The position numbers and the translations under genes were made by a program. From the NCBI RefSeq assembly GCF_001625305.1, contig NW_017802380.1:4359826-4423825 (forward strand): a DNA stretch of 64,000 nucleotides. The letters run 5' to 3'. Positions 24,901-35,887 of the stretch are shown here, piece after piece (positions within the stretch are counted from its first letter, which is position 1; the number at the start of each line of letters is the position of its first letter). The notes under the pieces are model-generated. The model saw only the letters and a list, made by a program, of their open reading frames with translations, did not search any database and was not told the origin of the DNA. Origin of the DNA: Branchiostoma belcheri (taxonomy: Eukaryota > Chordata > Leptocardii > Amphioxiformes > Branchiostomatidae).

Positions 24901-27853
24901 TTTGTGAGGCCCAAGCATACAAGCTGAGTGCAGTACCAGATCCAGAATATCAGAAAAGCAGTTGGGCCTTTCAAGTATGCATATACAGTTCAAGACAACC
25001 CAAGCTAAATACTTATTTTGGCGTAGGAAAGGATCTTCCCACATATATACATACACCAAGTCTTCAGCTAGATTTAAACAGATGTGCAGTGTATGTCAAT
25101 GTCAATCAATGCAAATCCACATGGTCAACAGGCTGTGTAAGCAAGCAGAAGGGTTTCTGGCATTGTATTTACATTCCAAACACCAAATGCCAGCGTAAGT
25201 CTCCACCACACTCCTTTTCAGGAAGGGAAAATAGCAGAACTTGACCAAATAGGGTGAAAATATACTGTTACACTTGGGGTGAAAGAGAATTTCCATAACA
25301 ACAAATTCGAGCATCTAGGAAATCATTATTCTCTCCTCCTTGGCCAAATTCTACAATCTATTCAGTCACTAACCATCAGCCTGCTAAGGTAGCCTTTTGC
25401 AACCAAATGTTTGGAATGAAGAGAATGTTTAAAAAACACTGATGGAAGGTAGTCTTGGACAAAAGTTTACTTGAAGATTTTCATTGTAACAAAATGTTAC
25501 AATTTCCGTAACAACATTGCAACGAAATGTCACAATTCTGCCTGAGTAACCCCGAACGCTCAAGAAGGCCCCAGTAAGGACAGTTCTGTTGGATTTAAAA
25601 ACATCTGCACTGACCCAAGAAGGGGGTGAACCACAATGCCTGCAGGCATGCTAGCACAGTTTACCTACGATGTAGGGGCTCAAAAGGAACATTCATGTGA
25701 ACCCATGCTTTCAGTCTCATACATGGGTGGCAAAAACGGTTGCCAAAATATTTACCGGCTGTTTTATCAACACTGGCTCCACTGGTAAACACCTCCGGCA
25801 AACAGTTCAAAACAACCCGCCAGTCTGTGAATGCAAGATGCATTTCCAAGATTTTTGCAGTTCATTTTTTTGCCATGAGGTACAAACATGGGGGATACTT
25901 TATCTGCTAACCAGTTGGTACTGTACATGTATACCACATTTTGTGCATGCATGATGAAGCTATAAGAGGTAAGGCATAAACAAACTTTTTTCACTGATAC
26001 ATTTGTACCCAACTTAGATATAACTCCCTGTAAAATAGATATCTAGCCAGGTGCACTGCGGAAAACATGAAACACTGCAAGGCACAGTAAATTGGCATCA
26101 CAGCAAAGACAGGCCCTGAGGACTTTACACGCTGCCAATTCTTTTTCTGCTGTCCTGCAACTCCAAACTTCAATGGGAGGAATCTCTATAACAGAGCTGG
26201 AAGGACTCCAAGAAAAACATCCTCCATAGACTGGACTGGTAATTCAATTTGTGTGCCGCAGCGCAAAGCGCAAACTTGTTTCCGGTAGTGCATACCTGTA
26301 CGATATGATCTGCATCCCTGCAAAGAGACTGCCCACTGCTTTATTATCTCTGCACAGATTATACAGTTAAAGTGGACGTCAGAAAAGAGATAGGACTCAT
26401 AAATCAGTAGAGTTTTAGAATTATCATACATGTAACTAGGTAAATCTAATGGATACTGCTGCATGAAGTTGAATGTCCATAAAATGAATTACCTATTGGT
26501 AAAAGCAGTAGTGCATAGTTAAAGATCATCATATTATAGTCAAGCACAAAATTTGCAATGTTATTCAACTAAAACAAGTAAAAGTGTCAAATCTCCAATG
26601 TGTATATATCAGCTGAATGCCACCATATATTTACACAAAATCAGGCAAATGACACGGTACATCAATACAGTAAAGTACCAGACACAACAATTTCATATGT
26701 GATATTGATCTGCATCTTAATATTGGTTCAACAGCCACTAATAGGAATTTGAACATGAATATTGCGCACGCACACATGTGCCATACGTCATGCAAAATCT
26801 ATTTCCTGGTCCCTTGACAATGGCCAACCCCAGTGCCCCACTAAAAATAGCTCTGGGGCAAAATAAATCATTACTATGACAGTGTAAAAGGAAACTGCAT
26901 GTACGAGAGTCATGATGACACTGTTGTCAAGGCAACTGCATCCAAGACTGCAATCAAATATCTGAGATAAAACGCAGACATCCCTCCTGCCTTGTTCTCT
27001 TGACCTTTATGCACACAGCAATGCATAATACATTGGCAGGGGGCATAGCGTACCGCACATGCTAACGGCTACAATATTCCTCTTCTTCAGATTTGGTGAT
27101 AAAAATTTGGGGGTCACCGAATGGGCTACAATAGGCCCATGCAAAATGTTACAATGGCTGCGTCTATGTAGAGAAGAAGCACGCCGTTTAGCCCAGTTGT
27201 TTCTCAGTGCAGCTGTTGTGTTCAATTTTACATGGGGCCCCACCTCCCTGTACTGTACAGTATCTGTACCGCACCGGGCATCATTCCTCTACTACACAAG
27301 CCCGCCCACATTCACATTTGAATTATACTGGAAAACGGTCAACCCAAATCATATAAAAGCGACCTTAACTAGCAATTGAACAATAGTACACAATGCTTTC
27401 GGTACAACAAAGATAAAACCCCCATCGCACAGACATTTGCCCCTGGGATTTTTCTCCTGGGGACACGAATTTGTCGTCTGTCCGACGATATTTCCCTCAC
27501 AAAAGGTCGGACCCAAAGCGAAGTCCTAGAAAAAAAGATGACAGCTCCTCGTTTACCCTGACACATGGAACTTAACCGTGTGGTCACAGCCATGAGGCGA
27601 ACTGATGCTCTTGTGCTTTTATCAGAAACTCCATCTCGGAGACAAATTTCGGAGACACCGAGGAAATCGACACCACACACACACCCTCCTCCTCCACCAT
27701 GATGGAAACTTGAAGCGGCCTGCAGCGCGCCCGGCAGGCGACACTGCACCACATTTTTCCGCAATGTCGGAAGCCGCTCGGAAGTTATACTGCACTCGGC
27801 TGTTCCTCCGTGATGACTACCTAGCAGACAGCATTAAGAAAAACGAGACTTAC

Positions 27854-28045
27854 CTTCAAAAACAGATGCAAATAGCAGAAAACAATCCGAAACGCCAGGC
27901 CGGTCGTCTGCTCAGCGGACCGCTACCATTTGACAGCGCGAGCCGTGTATATAGTAGACCACGTGACGTCGAATAGGCTATTTGCATAATTTATCGGTCA
28001 CTTTCACTTACGGTCCTGGCGTGACGTGAGGAGAAAGTGAAATAT
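27854..28045 (-). promoter_or_regulatory. CpG-rich promoter with IRF, CRE and E-box motifs
   Basis: On the minus strand a TATATA box lies at 27953-27948. About 65 bases of untranslated exon then end at a strong splice donor, AAG|GTAAGT (donor 27853-27848). Upstream sites are an E-box CACGTG overlapping a CRE-like GTGACGTC (27960-27970), an octamer ATTTGCAT (about 27980-27987), an AAGTGAAAGTG element (27999-28009, minus strand), a second GTGACGTG and a perfect ISRE core GAAAGTGAAA (28033-28042, plus strand). The region from 27.6 kb is CpG-rich compared with its surroundings. I infer this is the promoter and 5' exon of the gene ending at 9.6 kb, but linking exons were not found. Confidence 0.45.
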
Positions 28046-28726
28046 CTTCAAGCAGATGTATGGCTTCGCTTTGTTTTCGTACGTGGGTTTCCTGGCTTTT
28101 TTTTTTACCGTACTTAACCTTTTAGAGTAGATGTATTGCTTTATTTAGTCGTATTGCTCGCGTTTTGGTTTGTATTTATCGATCTTTCTGACATTTAATA
28201 CGTCTTTCAATGTGACATTTTGACAGGGATGCGGTTCAATGTCCAGAGAGGAGACAAGACAAGGCTCTGAGTTATTTCCTGGAGATATATATGTGAATTT
28301 AACCTCCTTAGTATGTGTAAAACTAGTAGTTGGCAGTAAACTTATAGCACAATATAGGTATGAATTCTTGTTTGACGAGGTTCATGATATGTCAAAATTT
28401 GAAAATATAGGAATCTTGTTGTTGTTGTTGTTGTGGGTTTTTTTTTTGCCCGCCTTTTTTCTTCGCCCTATCGCGCGCATTTAGATTTGGAGTCTGCAGA
28501 GGATGTCATCCATAAAATTTACTTGCCGCAGCTTTACCTGTACCAGCTACAACATCGGTAGGGGGCGCTGCGAAACCACAATATGCACGACAATTCATCC
28601 TTGCCAGGAAATGTAGCGACTATTTCGGCACATGTCACGTTTATTAGAGATCACCAGGGAGTACTAGTAGATAAGAAATGAACAGTTTAACAGACTTTCA
28701 CAGCTATAACCAGATGTTTATTGAAA

Positions 28727-28732
28727 TACAAC
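28727..28732 (-). terminator. Poly(A) signal of minus-strand LRR-Ig gene
   Basis: A minus-strand AATAAA about 640 bases past the stop codon at 29370 is the first canonical signal I see downstream of that gene. Confidence 0.5.
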
Positions 28733-29369
28733 TCTTAGCAACACCATAGTCATTCCTCTGTATCAGTTATGAAGAAACCTCGTCATGGTGAGATGAGACA
28801 TTAATGTAAATGGAACAGTCAATTTAACTTTATAACATAACATGTATAACATTTTTACCTTCGACTTAAAATTTTTACTTTCGACTTTTTGTACGGATAG
28901 TGAAATGCTAAGATAGATGACACGTTTTGGTGGTTCCTAAGTACAATCTCTCGAACAACCTCTCAAGACAATCTACTATCATCCGCCAAAAAAGAAAGGA
29001 AGAAAACAGGAAGTGTTGTACAGTAGTATCAGAGAATACTTTTTGTAACGTAACTGTAGGTGACATGTCTAAAATATACGAGACGTTCAAATATTGCTAA
29101 AGATTTATAGTTTCTATAAAAGTACCTGTCTGAACTATTTGAAGTCTTGTCTCTTTATGTCTGCATCTACTTATAGTTACTAGTAGTTACAAGAACTTAC
29201 CCTTTTTTGCTAATTGATTAATTTTTGCTAATTGACTAATTAATTAATTTTTGCTACTTATAGTTACCTCTCTTCACATCCCGCTGGTGACATACATTCT
29301 TCTTACACGGCTAGTATTGTTGTGTTCTTCTGTGGTTTTAATATTACCAGTTTCACCTGAATCATGAAA

Positions 29370-32300
29370 TCATTTTGTTTTTGCCACCGAATGTCCTGCT
29401 ATCTCATTTTCATTTTCATACAGGTGCTCATCGTCATATGTGTCCTGGTCGTCATTCAGTCTTACTTCTGTGGATGTTAGCGGTTGGTTCTGGCGAGTTT
29501 CGCCTCCGATGTACCAACCGTCTGGTTTTGTCCACGTGTACCTTCGACCTACCGCCTCTTCACTGTCAGGATCGTATGTTACAGCAGAAGTCCCGGTGTC
29601 CCGGTCTAAATGTCCTCTTGCGTCGTCCTCATTTTCGTAAATGTTTTCGTCTTCAAATACGTCCGAATCGCCATCGGTTTTTCCATCTTCTGATGCCAAC
29701 GTTTGGTTCCGGTGTTCCCCGTCTCCCCTGTCCCAGTCATCCTGACTTGCCCTTCGCCCGGACGCTTCGTCGCTCTCGAAATCGTCGTTTATTACATCAT
29801 GTGTGACGTAGTCACTCAAACTGTCTCTTGGGTTCGCTGGTAAGGTTTCTGGTGCAGCGTCCATTTTGCCCTTGCTTTCGGTTTCTGCCATATTATTGTC
29901 AAACTGACTGGTGTTCATCGAATACCCTGCAAGGCCAGTCTCCTTTTCATTTTCATATGGGTGTTCATCATCAAATGTGTCCGGATCGTCCTTTGTTATT
30001 GTCTGGTTTTGGTGCGGCCCATCTTCAGTATTCAAGCTGTGTACTTTTGCCAAGCTGTTCGGATCTTTCATTTCGTTTGTATCTGTGTTATTCCGAATTG
30101 AGTTGATTTTGTCTTTGTTGGTATCTTGGGCAGGCTGAAAGGCGCACTGCCAGTGTCCTTTTGTTCCACTAATACCAACATGCCCATCATCATATGCGTC
30201 GTCTTTGGTGGTTGGATCTTCAGCTGTTAAGGTTGAGTTTCGTGCCTCTGGATCTCCAATGTTCCGGGCACTTGGATTTTTCCCGATGTCTGTCAGAACT
30301 GCTGAGTCGTCCTCGTCCGAATCGTCCTCTATGGCAACATGAGTGACGTAGTCAGCAATGCTGTCTCTTTGACTTGTCGTTGGGGAGTTTTCCTGTGAAC
30401 TTATCCCGTCCTTTGTGTCCAGTTTGTTCTGAATCATGTTGGTGACGTCTTCGTTGGTGTCTCTGTCAAACTGAGTTGAATGTACCATTGCCTCATTTTC
30501 ATAACCGTGTTCTGAGTCACATGTATCCTGGTCGTCGTCGTTTTTTACGGCTTCTGTTGTCACATTTTTGTCTGGAGCTGCCCCATCTCCAGTGTCCTGA
30601 TTTGGTTTTGTCCAGGTGCACCTTTGACCTACCACCTCGCCGCCTTCTAAATCTTCGTCTATTGTAGCATAGCTTAAGCTCTCACCTCCGCTGTCTTTGT
30701 CTCCGCAAACGTTTGAGACGCTTTTCTTGGAACCTTTGTCGTTGTCTGTTTTTGTTCCACTTATGTTGACGTCGTCTTTGTCGGCGATCTGATCCTGACT
30801 AGGCTGAACAAAGCCCGTTGTCGTGTCCTTATTTTCGTAAAGATGTCCATCATCAACCTCGTGTTGATCATTAGTAGTGACGTCTCTCTCCGTCAGGTCA
30901 GCATTCCTGCCTCCAAACTCGGGTGTGTAGCCTTCGACACCGTCTTTTATTTTTCCGGCATGCGCCATGTTGTCGTCATCGCCATCACCGTCTATGCCTC
31001 TAGCGATAAGACTCTTTGGTAAGGTTTCCCACGAATCGACGCGATCGGTTTCGGACAATGTCGTCTGAGTTGAGTTGAATTCGCTTTCGCTGATGCCCTG
31101 GTCAGGCTCAGTGACGTTCATCGCGTTTCCTGCGTCGTCAATGTCCTGGTGGTGTTCAGCAGCCGGGTCGCCGCTGGTTCCTGCATCTTTTGCTGTAGTT
31201 GCGTCACTGTCGTCTATGAAGGCGTAAATCAAGTCATCATCACCGGGTACGTGTACTGCTGACCACTCGGCAGGGAGTGCTATTGCCTGGCTGGCTTTTC
31301 CATCCTCCGCCGAAGGAGTCTCGTCTTGATCCAACACAGTTTGTTCATGCATTTCATAAAACGGCTCCCTGTTGCTAGAGTCGTCCCTCTGTGAATTACT
31401 GCCTCCGTCAGACATCGCTTCTTCCCGGATAGCGTTCATTCTTGACGATGATGATCCTTCAAGTGTAGCACATTTACCTTTGTTGCCCGCCACACTCTCA
31501 GTCATCTCATAGAATGGCTCTTCTGTCGTAACATTCCGTCCGGGTTGTGCGGGCGTTCCTAGGAAGTAATGCACCATATAAGGCTCAATTTCTGAGTTAC
31601 GATCGCTTTGCGTGTTGCCAGTGGAAAGCGTATTAGACGTAGCGTTTGTGTCGTTGTTTTCAGAGTCACGTCTTGCCTTCCTCCTCTTCACGAAACACAC
31701 CAAAAGTACGGTGGCACCAATCACAACGGCACAAAAACTTCCTATGGCTGCGACGTAAATCTGTTGATTCCTATTGTGCTTCAATTGTGGCTTAGTTAAC
31801 TCCGTGTTGTATTGCGTAGTAGTACGTTGAATGTCTTTGTCGGTTGCCACTACTGTTCTTCCGTCAGAGTTGTTAAACTGTAGCCCCACAGACGGCGACA
31901 CATGGGGGGCTGGTGTTGATTTCCAACTGACTGCAGTCTGGTTGAAGAGCGACACGGACAGCTTGGCGGACCTCCTCTTTTTCGCAGAGACTGCAGTGCA
32001 GCTGTACATACCGGCTGACTCTGACGTGAAGTTGTGAACAGTCAGGACAACGTCTGTCCTTCCCAAGTAACTGACGCGGTTTTCCGCAGTCCTCCTCGCA
32101 AAAGGATCGCGAAATCCCTCTGGTTTGACAGAATGTGTGAAGATAATGGTGATCTCAGCCGGCCGTGTTGCCGTCAGAACTTTTCGGTCATCCCCGAGTT
32201 TGAAAGTACGGGAGAATACAGCCCCTCTTGGTAAGGCTACCGTCACACGAGGAGCCACTTCCCAGTACACTCGACATTCAAAGTTCACGCCCTGCCCTTC

Positions 32301-33506
32301 CTGAAATAGACGCGAACCCGGTCCTAGTGTTTTATTTCTGTATGTTGGTGCAGCCATCAGGGGCTTGACGATAAATGTCCCGCCCAAGCCGTCCTGAATG
32401 TTCTGCTGGGTTCCGTCTGCCTTGATGTCGAAGACGACAGCAGGCCTGGGGCAGATGACCTTGTCCATGGTAACATTAGCGACGGCCTCGTGTTGGAGAT
32501 GCGCCGGGTACATGGCACGTCAGCTGGTCGTATTCTCTGAACCTTTCCCGAAGATTTCTTCTTTGGAACAAGACGAATGCGCAGGAACATCGCAGTGGGT
32601 TTTTGTCCAGAACCACGAACCACTTGGGGGCTTCCAAGGCGTAAATGTTGTTTCCGCTTAGATACAGTGTCCTTAATTTATCTAATCTACGGAACCACTC
32701 AGCTTGGATGAACGTCAGCTTGTTGTAGGACAGGTCTATGCTGATTGCGTCACGAAGCCCCAGAAACCCATCTTCCTCGATGTGTGCAATTTCGTTTGCA
32801 CACAAATCAAGAGATCGAATTGAGGAAAGCCCCAAAAAGTAACCTTTGCGAATCGTCGTGATGGCATTCTCGCTCATAATAAGCGTCTTTAACGTGATCA
32901 TACTGGTGAACGCACCCTCGTGTATGTCCGAAAATCTCACTGTCGATCAACCAAAGCTCCCTTAACGAAGTCAGATTCATCAAACTTTCGGGATATAAAA
33001 CGGACAAACTGCTATATCCCAAGTGAAGAACATTGAGCAGTGGTAGGTTTATAAAAAGGAGGGACGCCTGCGTTTATGTCACTGATATTGACAAGTGGGT
33101 TCTTATCTAAGTCGAGTTCTTTCAGCGATGTAAGTCCGCGGAACCAAGACGCCTGGACACGCGAGATTTTGTTTCTCACCAAACTCAGCTCCTGTAGTTT
33201 GGGCAAGTGTTCAAAAGCGTCATCCATGATCTGAGAGATCCCGTCGTTGATTAACTTAAGGTGCTGTAGGTTTGAAAGTCCCAAGAACCAGCCTCTCTTC
33301 ACACACGCCAGGCAGTTCTCCCGTATGGTCAGGCGGCAGAGATTCGGGGTTCCGTTGAACAGGGCCCCGGAAATCTCGGCAACCGACCCGTACTCCATCG
33401 TCAACTCCATCACCTGAAATCAGAATCAGGCCTTACAAAATCTATTGATCATTTCGACAAATGGATAGTTCAAAGCTACACACACACACACGCACACACA
33501 TACGCG

Positions 33507-33575
<69 letters not shown>

Positions 33576-33578
33576 GCC

Positions 33579-33639
<61 letters not shown>

Positions 33640-34214
33640 CAAACATCTGCCAGGTGTAAATGACCTATCAGTGACCTACCAGGTTTTCAGCACCAGGGAC
33701 AGATGCCATCCTGCCATCATCAGCTTCTTTGCAGATTGATTCACTTTGAAAGACGTGTCAACCGTAAACGTTTTGTATATGACTGTGGGAATGACTTGAC
33801 ATACCTTGAAATATCCTTCGGCCCTGAAATCATTTTTCAACAGACTAAAACTGCTACCGAAAGCAATTTGCTGAATCACCTCACCTGGGTCTTCGTCGGA
33901 GGTTCGGAGAGGATCTCTTCTAATGCGCTCGCTGACAGCGTCGCACTGCCATGTTCAGGCCGGCAGTGGAGGGGCACATGTTGCCATGGCCCTTTCTCCT
34001 GGCTGCCGCCGAGGGTAACGTTAGAGGGAGTTGTTTGGGGAGTCTCCCTCATGCGGGAACACCTAATCCGCGCTTTGACGAAGTTATACCTCGGTACCCG
34101 CAATTCGATCTCAACAGATGGACTTGGGCAGAGTGCCAATCCATTGCAACCGGACACATCAGCCTTGCTCCCGGCAAGTACGACTACAAATATGAAGCTG
34201 GACAGAATTCGCAT
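29370..34214 (-). CDS. LRR-Ig transmembrane receptor with long YENE/ITIM tail
   Basis: Predicted cell-surface receptor. Exon 1 (33885-34214, 110 codons) starts at the ATG of [15 protein letters not shown], a clear signal peptide, and includes the family motif CNGLALC. It ends CAG|GTGAGG. Exon 2 starts at 33413 after GATTTCAG, phase 0, and encodes LRRs, an LRR C-cap (NPLRCSC) and an Ig-like domain with the canonical AGMYSC. A transmembrane helix follows (about residues 252-275 of the last open frame, which starts at 32513), then a cytoplasmic tail of about 770 residues. The tail has YENx at Y559, Y671, Y853, Y959 and Y1032 of that frame, ITIM-consensus LIYAFI (Y430) and LSYATI (Y615), and EPFYEM twice (Y335, Y386). 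Compared with its paralogues, the LRR part has single-base insertions at about 33053-33057, 32931-32934 and 32505-32515. The 1,047-codon remainder is uninterrupted, which favours assembly error over old decay. The ligand is unknown. Confidence 0.85.
33475..33638. repeat. (CA)n/(CG)n microsatellite in LRR-Ig intron
   Basis: About 164 bases of CA repeat with short CG-rich interruptions fill a third of the 471-base intron (33414-33884) of the minus-strand LRR-Ig gene. The CG steps next to CA runs could favour Z-DNA, which is an inference only. Confidence 0.95.
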
Positions 34215-35702
34215 TTTACCAACTAGCTGTTCGAAAAGAGTGGGAAAAGGTTGTCGCAAAATGGTTTAAAGAGTAGGCATTGGAAGGGCTGAAACTTCAC
34301 TGGAAACCTCGCTAATTAGAAGATGATAGCGACAGGAAATTTTGCACTGCGGCGAAGCAAGCATCTATAGCACCTGCCCTGCCTGTGGAGCTGCAGACTG
34401 TGCGCGCTCATGTTGATTTATAGTGTCAAAAGTCGTTTCCAGATGAATATCGATATTTCTTATCATTCATCAATATTCATCCAACAATTTCTACGAAATC
34501 TCTATAACCCAGCGCCAGCATTTATGCAAAGGTATTGTTGATCTAACAAACAACCTGATTTTAAAGAAACTGATGGAGATAAGGACAGGAGGTCAGGTAG
34601 TCCTCGCACACTGATCCTTGAGAAGACAAAACTGACGATGAGATAAAACAGCACTTTTGGGGCTAGAAGTTCGTAGACAACTAGAAAGGAGTCATAAATA
34701 TGCATCCAGTCGTTTCTCTGAAATCTCGACATCCCTGCATTTATGTAAAGGTAATCGGTAAAATAGATGTGACCAACGAAAGGACCAAAGTCTTAAAGAA
34801 ACCAATGGGGATATGAACAAGGCTTATTCGTACACTAATCGTTGCGATGGTAAATCTTGCAGTTAGATAAGACATTTTGGCGGTAGAAGCTACTATACTA
34901 GAAGAAAGGGTCCCAAAGTGGAAGTGGTACTGCAGCACCGTGAATAAGTCTGACAGTTGCAGACAATTTCCACCCTTCCCCTTTTACGCACGGACGTCTG
35001 AATGTTGCACAACAACGTAGCAGACCGGCTTGTCGGAAACGCCTAGAGCTACAGGTAATTAGTCTGGTCCGTACGTGCGCCCAGAAACTTCTCATGTGTC
35101 GCAATCCTGTTGTAAAAGTTTTTAAGTGCTGATTGTTGTTCAACAGATCCCACCATTCTTTCCTTCAAAATGAGACCGAATCGAAAGAAGACTGATTTTT
35201 GGCAGACAATGACCACGTAACAGTAATAATGTTCCTTAACGATCAATGATATCAGGTTTTGATTGCCTTCGCAAGATTTGCTGCATGAAGCTAGTTATAG
35301 ACGTCTATAATTTACGAACGTTGAAAACTTGATGTAAACTGATCGCCGTAAGTTGCCTAATCCAATGGCTAGATAGTTTACCATCCGTCGGCATGATAGA
35401 CTAGTCTGAGTTCTGATGTTTTCAACAACGATAAGTCTGGTTGACCAAAACGAGACAATCACCGATTGTTGCTGAAAAAAACGGAAAATAGCATCCTTTT
35501 TACCAGACTTATCACCACTAATAGGTTTCCTTTCTTCTTGGAAACAGCATTGCCTTCATGTGTTCATGTTTGTCTTGTTGCTAAGGGCTCTCCAGTAAAC
35601 CCACGCAGGCCTTCCTGGAATGAAGAACTCCTATTTCCTAGAACATGTGGAATGAGCTAGTCACAGACACCGGTCTGATCGCCGACGACATTATTGTGTG
35701 TG
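34215..35702. other. Head-to-head intergenic region
   Basis: This interval separates the minus-strand LRR-Ig gene from the first plus-strand one. It contains a diverged tandem duplication of about 235 bp (34497-34915) and no supported coding sequence. It should hold the promoters of both genes; the promoter-proximal part for the plus gene is listed separately. Confidence 0.6.
34497..34915. repeat. Diverged tandem duplication, ~235-bp unit
   Basis: The two copies begin 'aaatctctataaccc' (34497) and 'aaatctcgacatccc' (about 34718). Both continue 'gcatttatg(c/t)aaaggta', an 'aaagaaac(t/c)' block with 'gatgg/atggggata', then 'cgta(c)cac' and 'gataa'. A promoter-region duplication between the divergent receptor genes is likely. 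Confidence 0.65.
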
Positions 35703-35765
35703 AATAAAAACAAGAGGATAAAACCTTATATGTTTCCCACATTTGGTTTTGGCACCTTGTAGATG
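35695..35765 (+). promoter_or_regulatory. Conserved GTGTGAATAAAA promoter box, paralogue 1
   Basis: GTGTGAATAAAAACAAGAGG lies 185 bases before the ATG of the first plus-strand LRR-Ig gene. Near-identical boxes stand 206 and 210 bases before the ATGs of the next two. No plus-strand gene ends upstream of this copy, so a TATA-like core-promoter role fits better than a poly(A) signal. Sequence after the box ('ttggtttt') is partly shared too. Confidence 0.55.
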
Positions 35766-35887
35766 GTGTTTGGGTCTTTAGAGAAAATCACGCACTCAAT
35801 AATCATTACCCGCATAAAGGTTCAACATAGTCCGTGCATTTTGGCCAAAAAAATCGTTCCCACGTTACCTTGAAGAACTAGGTGAAA

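Larger units (their letters stand above)
14548..27853. other. Long non-coding, probably intronic/intergenic stretch
   Basis: No reliable exon was found here. The longer open frames (for example the hydrophobic minus frame 17225-17647 and the plus frame 24801-25244) have low-complexity or chance-like composition and no recognisable domain. The minus-strand interval ending near 16935 (reading MIPEIPARDKAFAKYRF after an acceptor-like GTGTTTTAG) could be an exon but has no good donor. Microsatellites, diverged tandem repeats and a foldback element are listed separately. If the promoter at about 27.9 kb drives the gene ending at 9.6 kb, this is one or more of its introns. Confidence 0.45.

Noticed and set aside
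24801..25244. A 147-codon plus-strand frame.
   Set aside because: No domain, overlapping frames in other phases, composition of non-coding DNA.
27369..27976. Overlapping frames on both strands in the CpG-rich region (131 codons minus, 123 codons plus).
   Set aside because: GC-rich DNA has few stops; a splice donor and TATA box suggest untranslated exon and promoter instead. No homology visible.
29375..30667. Plus-strand frames opposite the long receptor tail.
   Set aside because: They are shadows of the repetitive minus-strand coding sequence.
33426..33739. Long Cys-Val and His-Thr frames in both strands.
   Set aside because: They are translations of the CA microsatellite.
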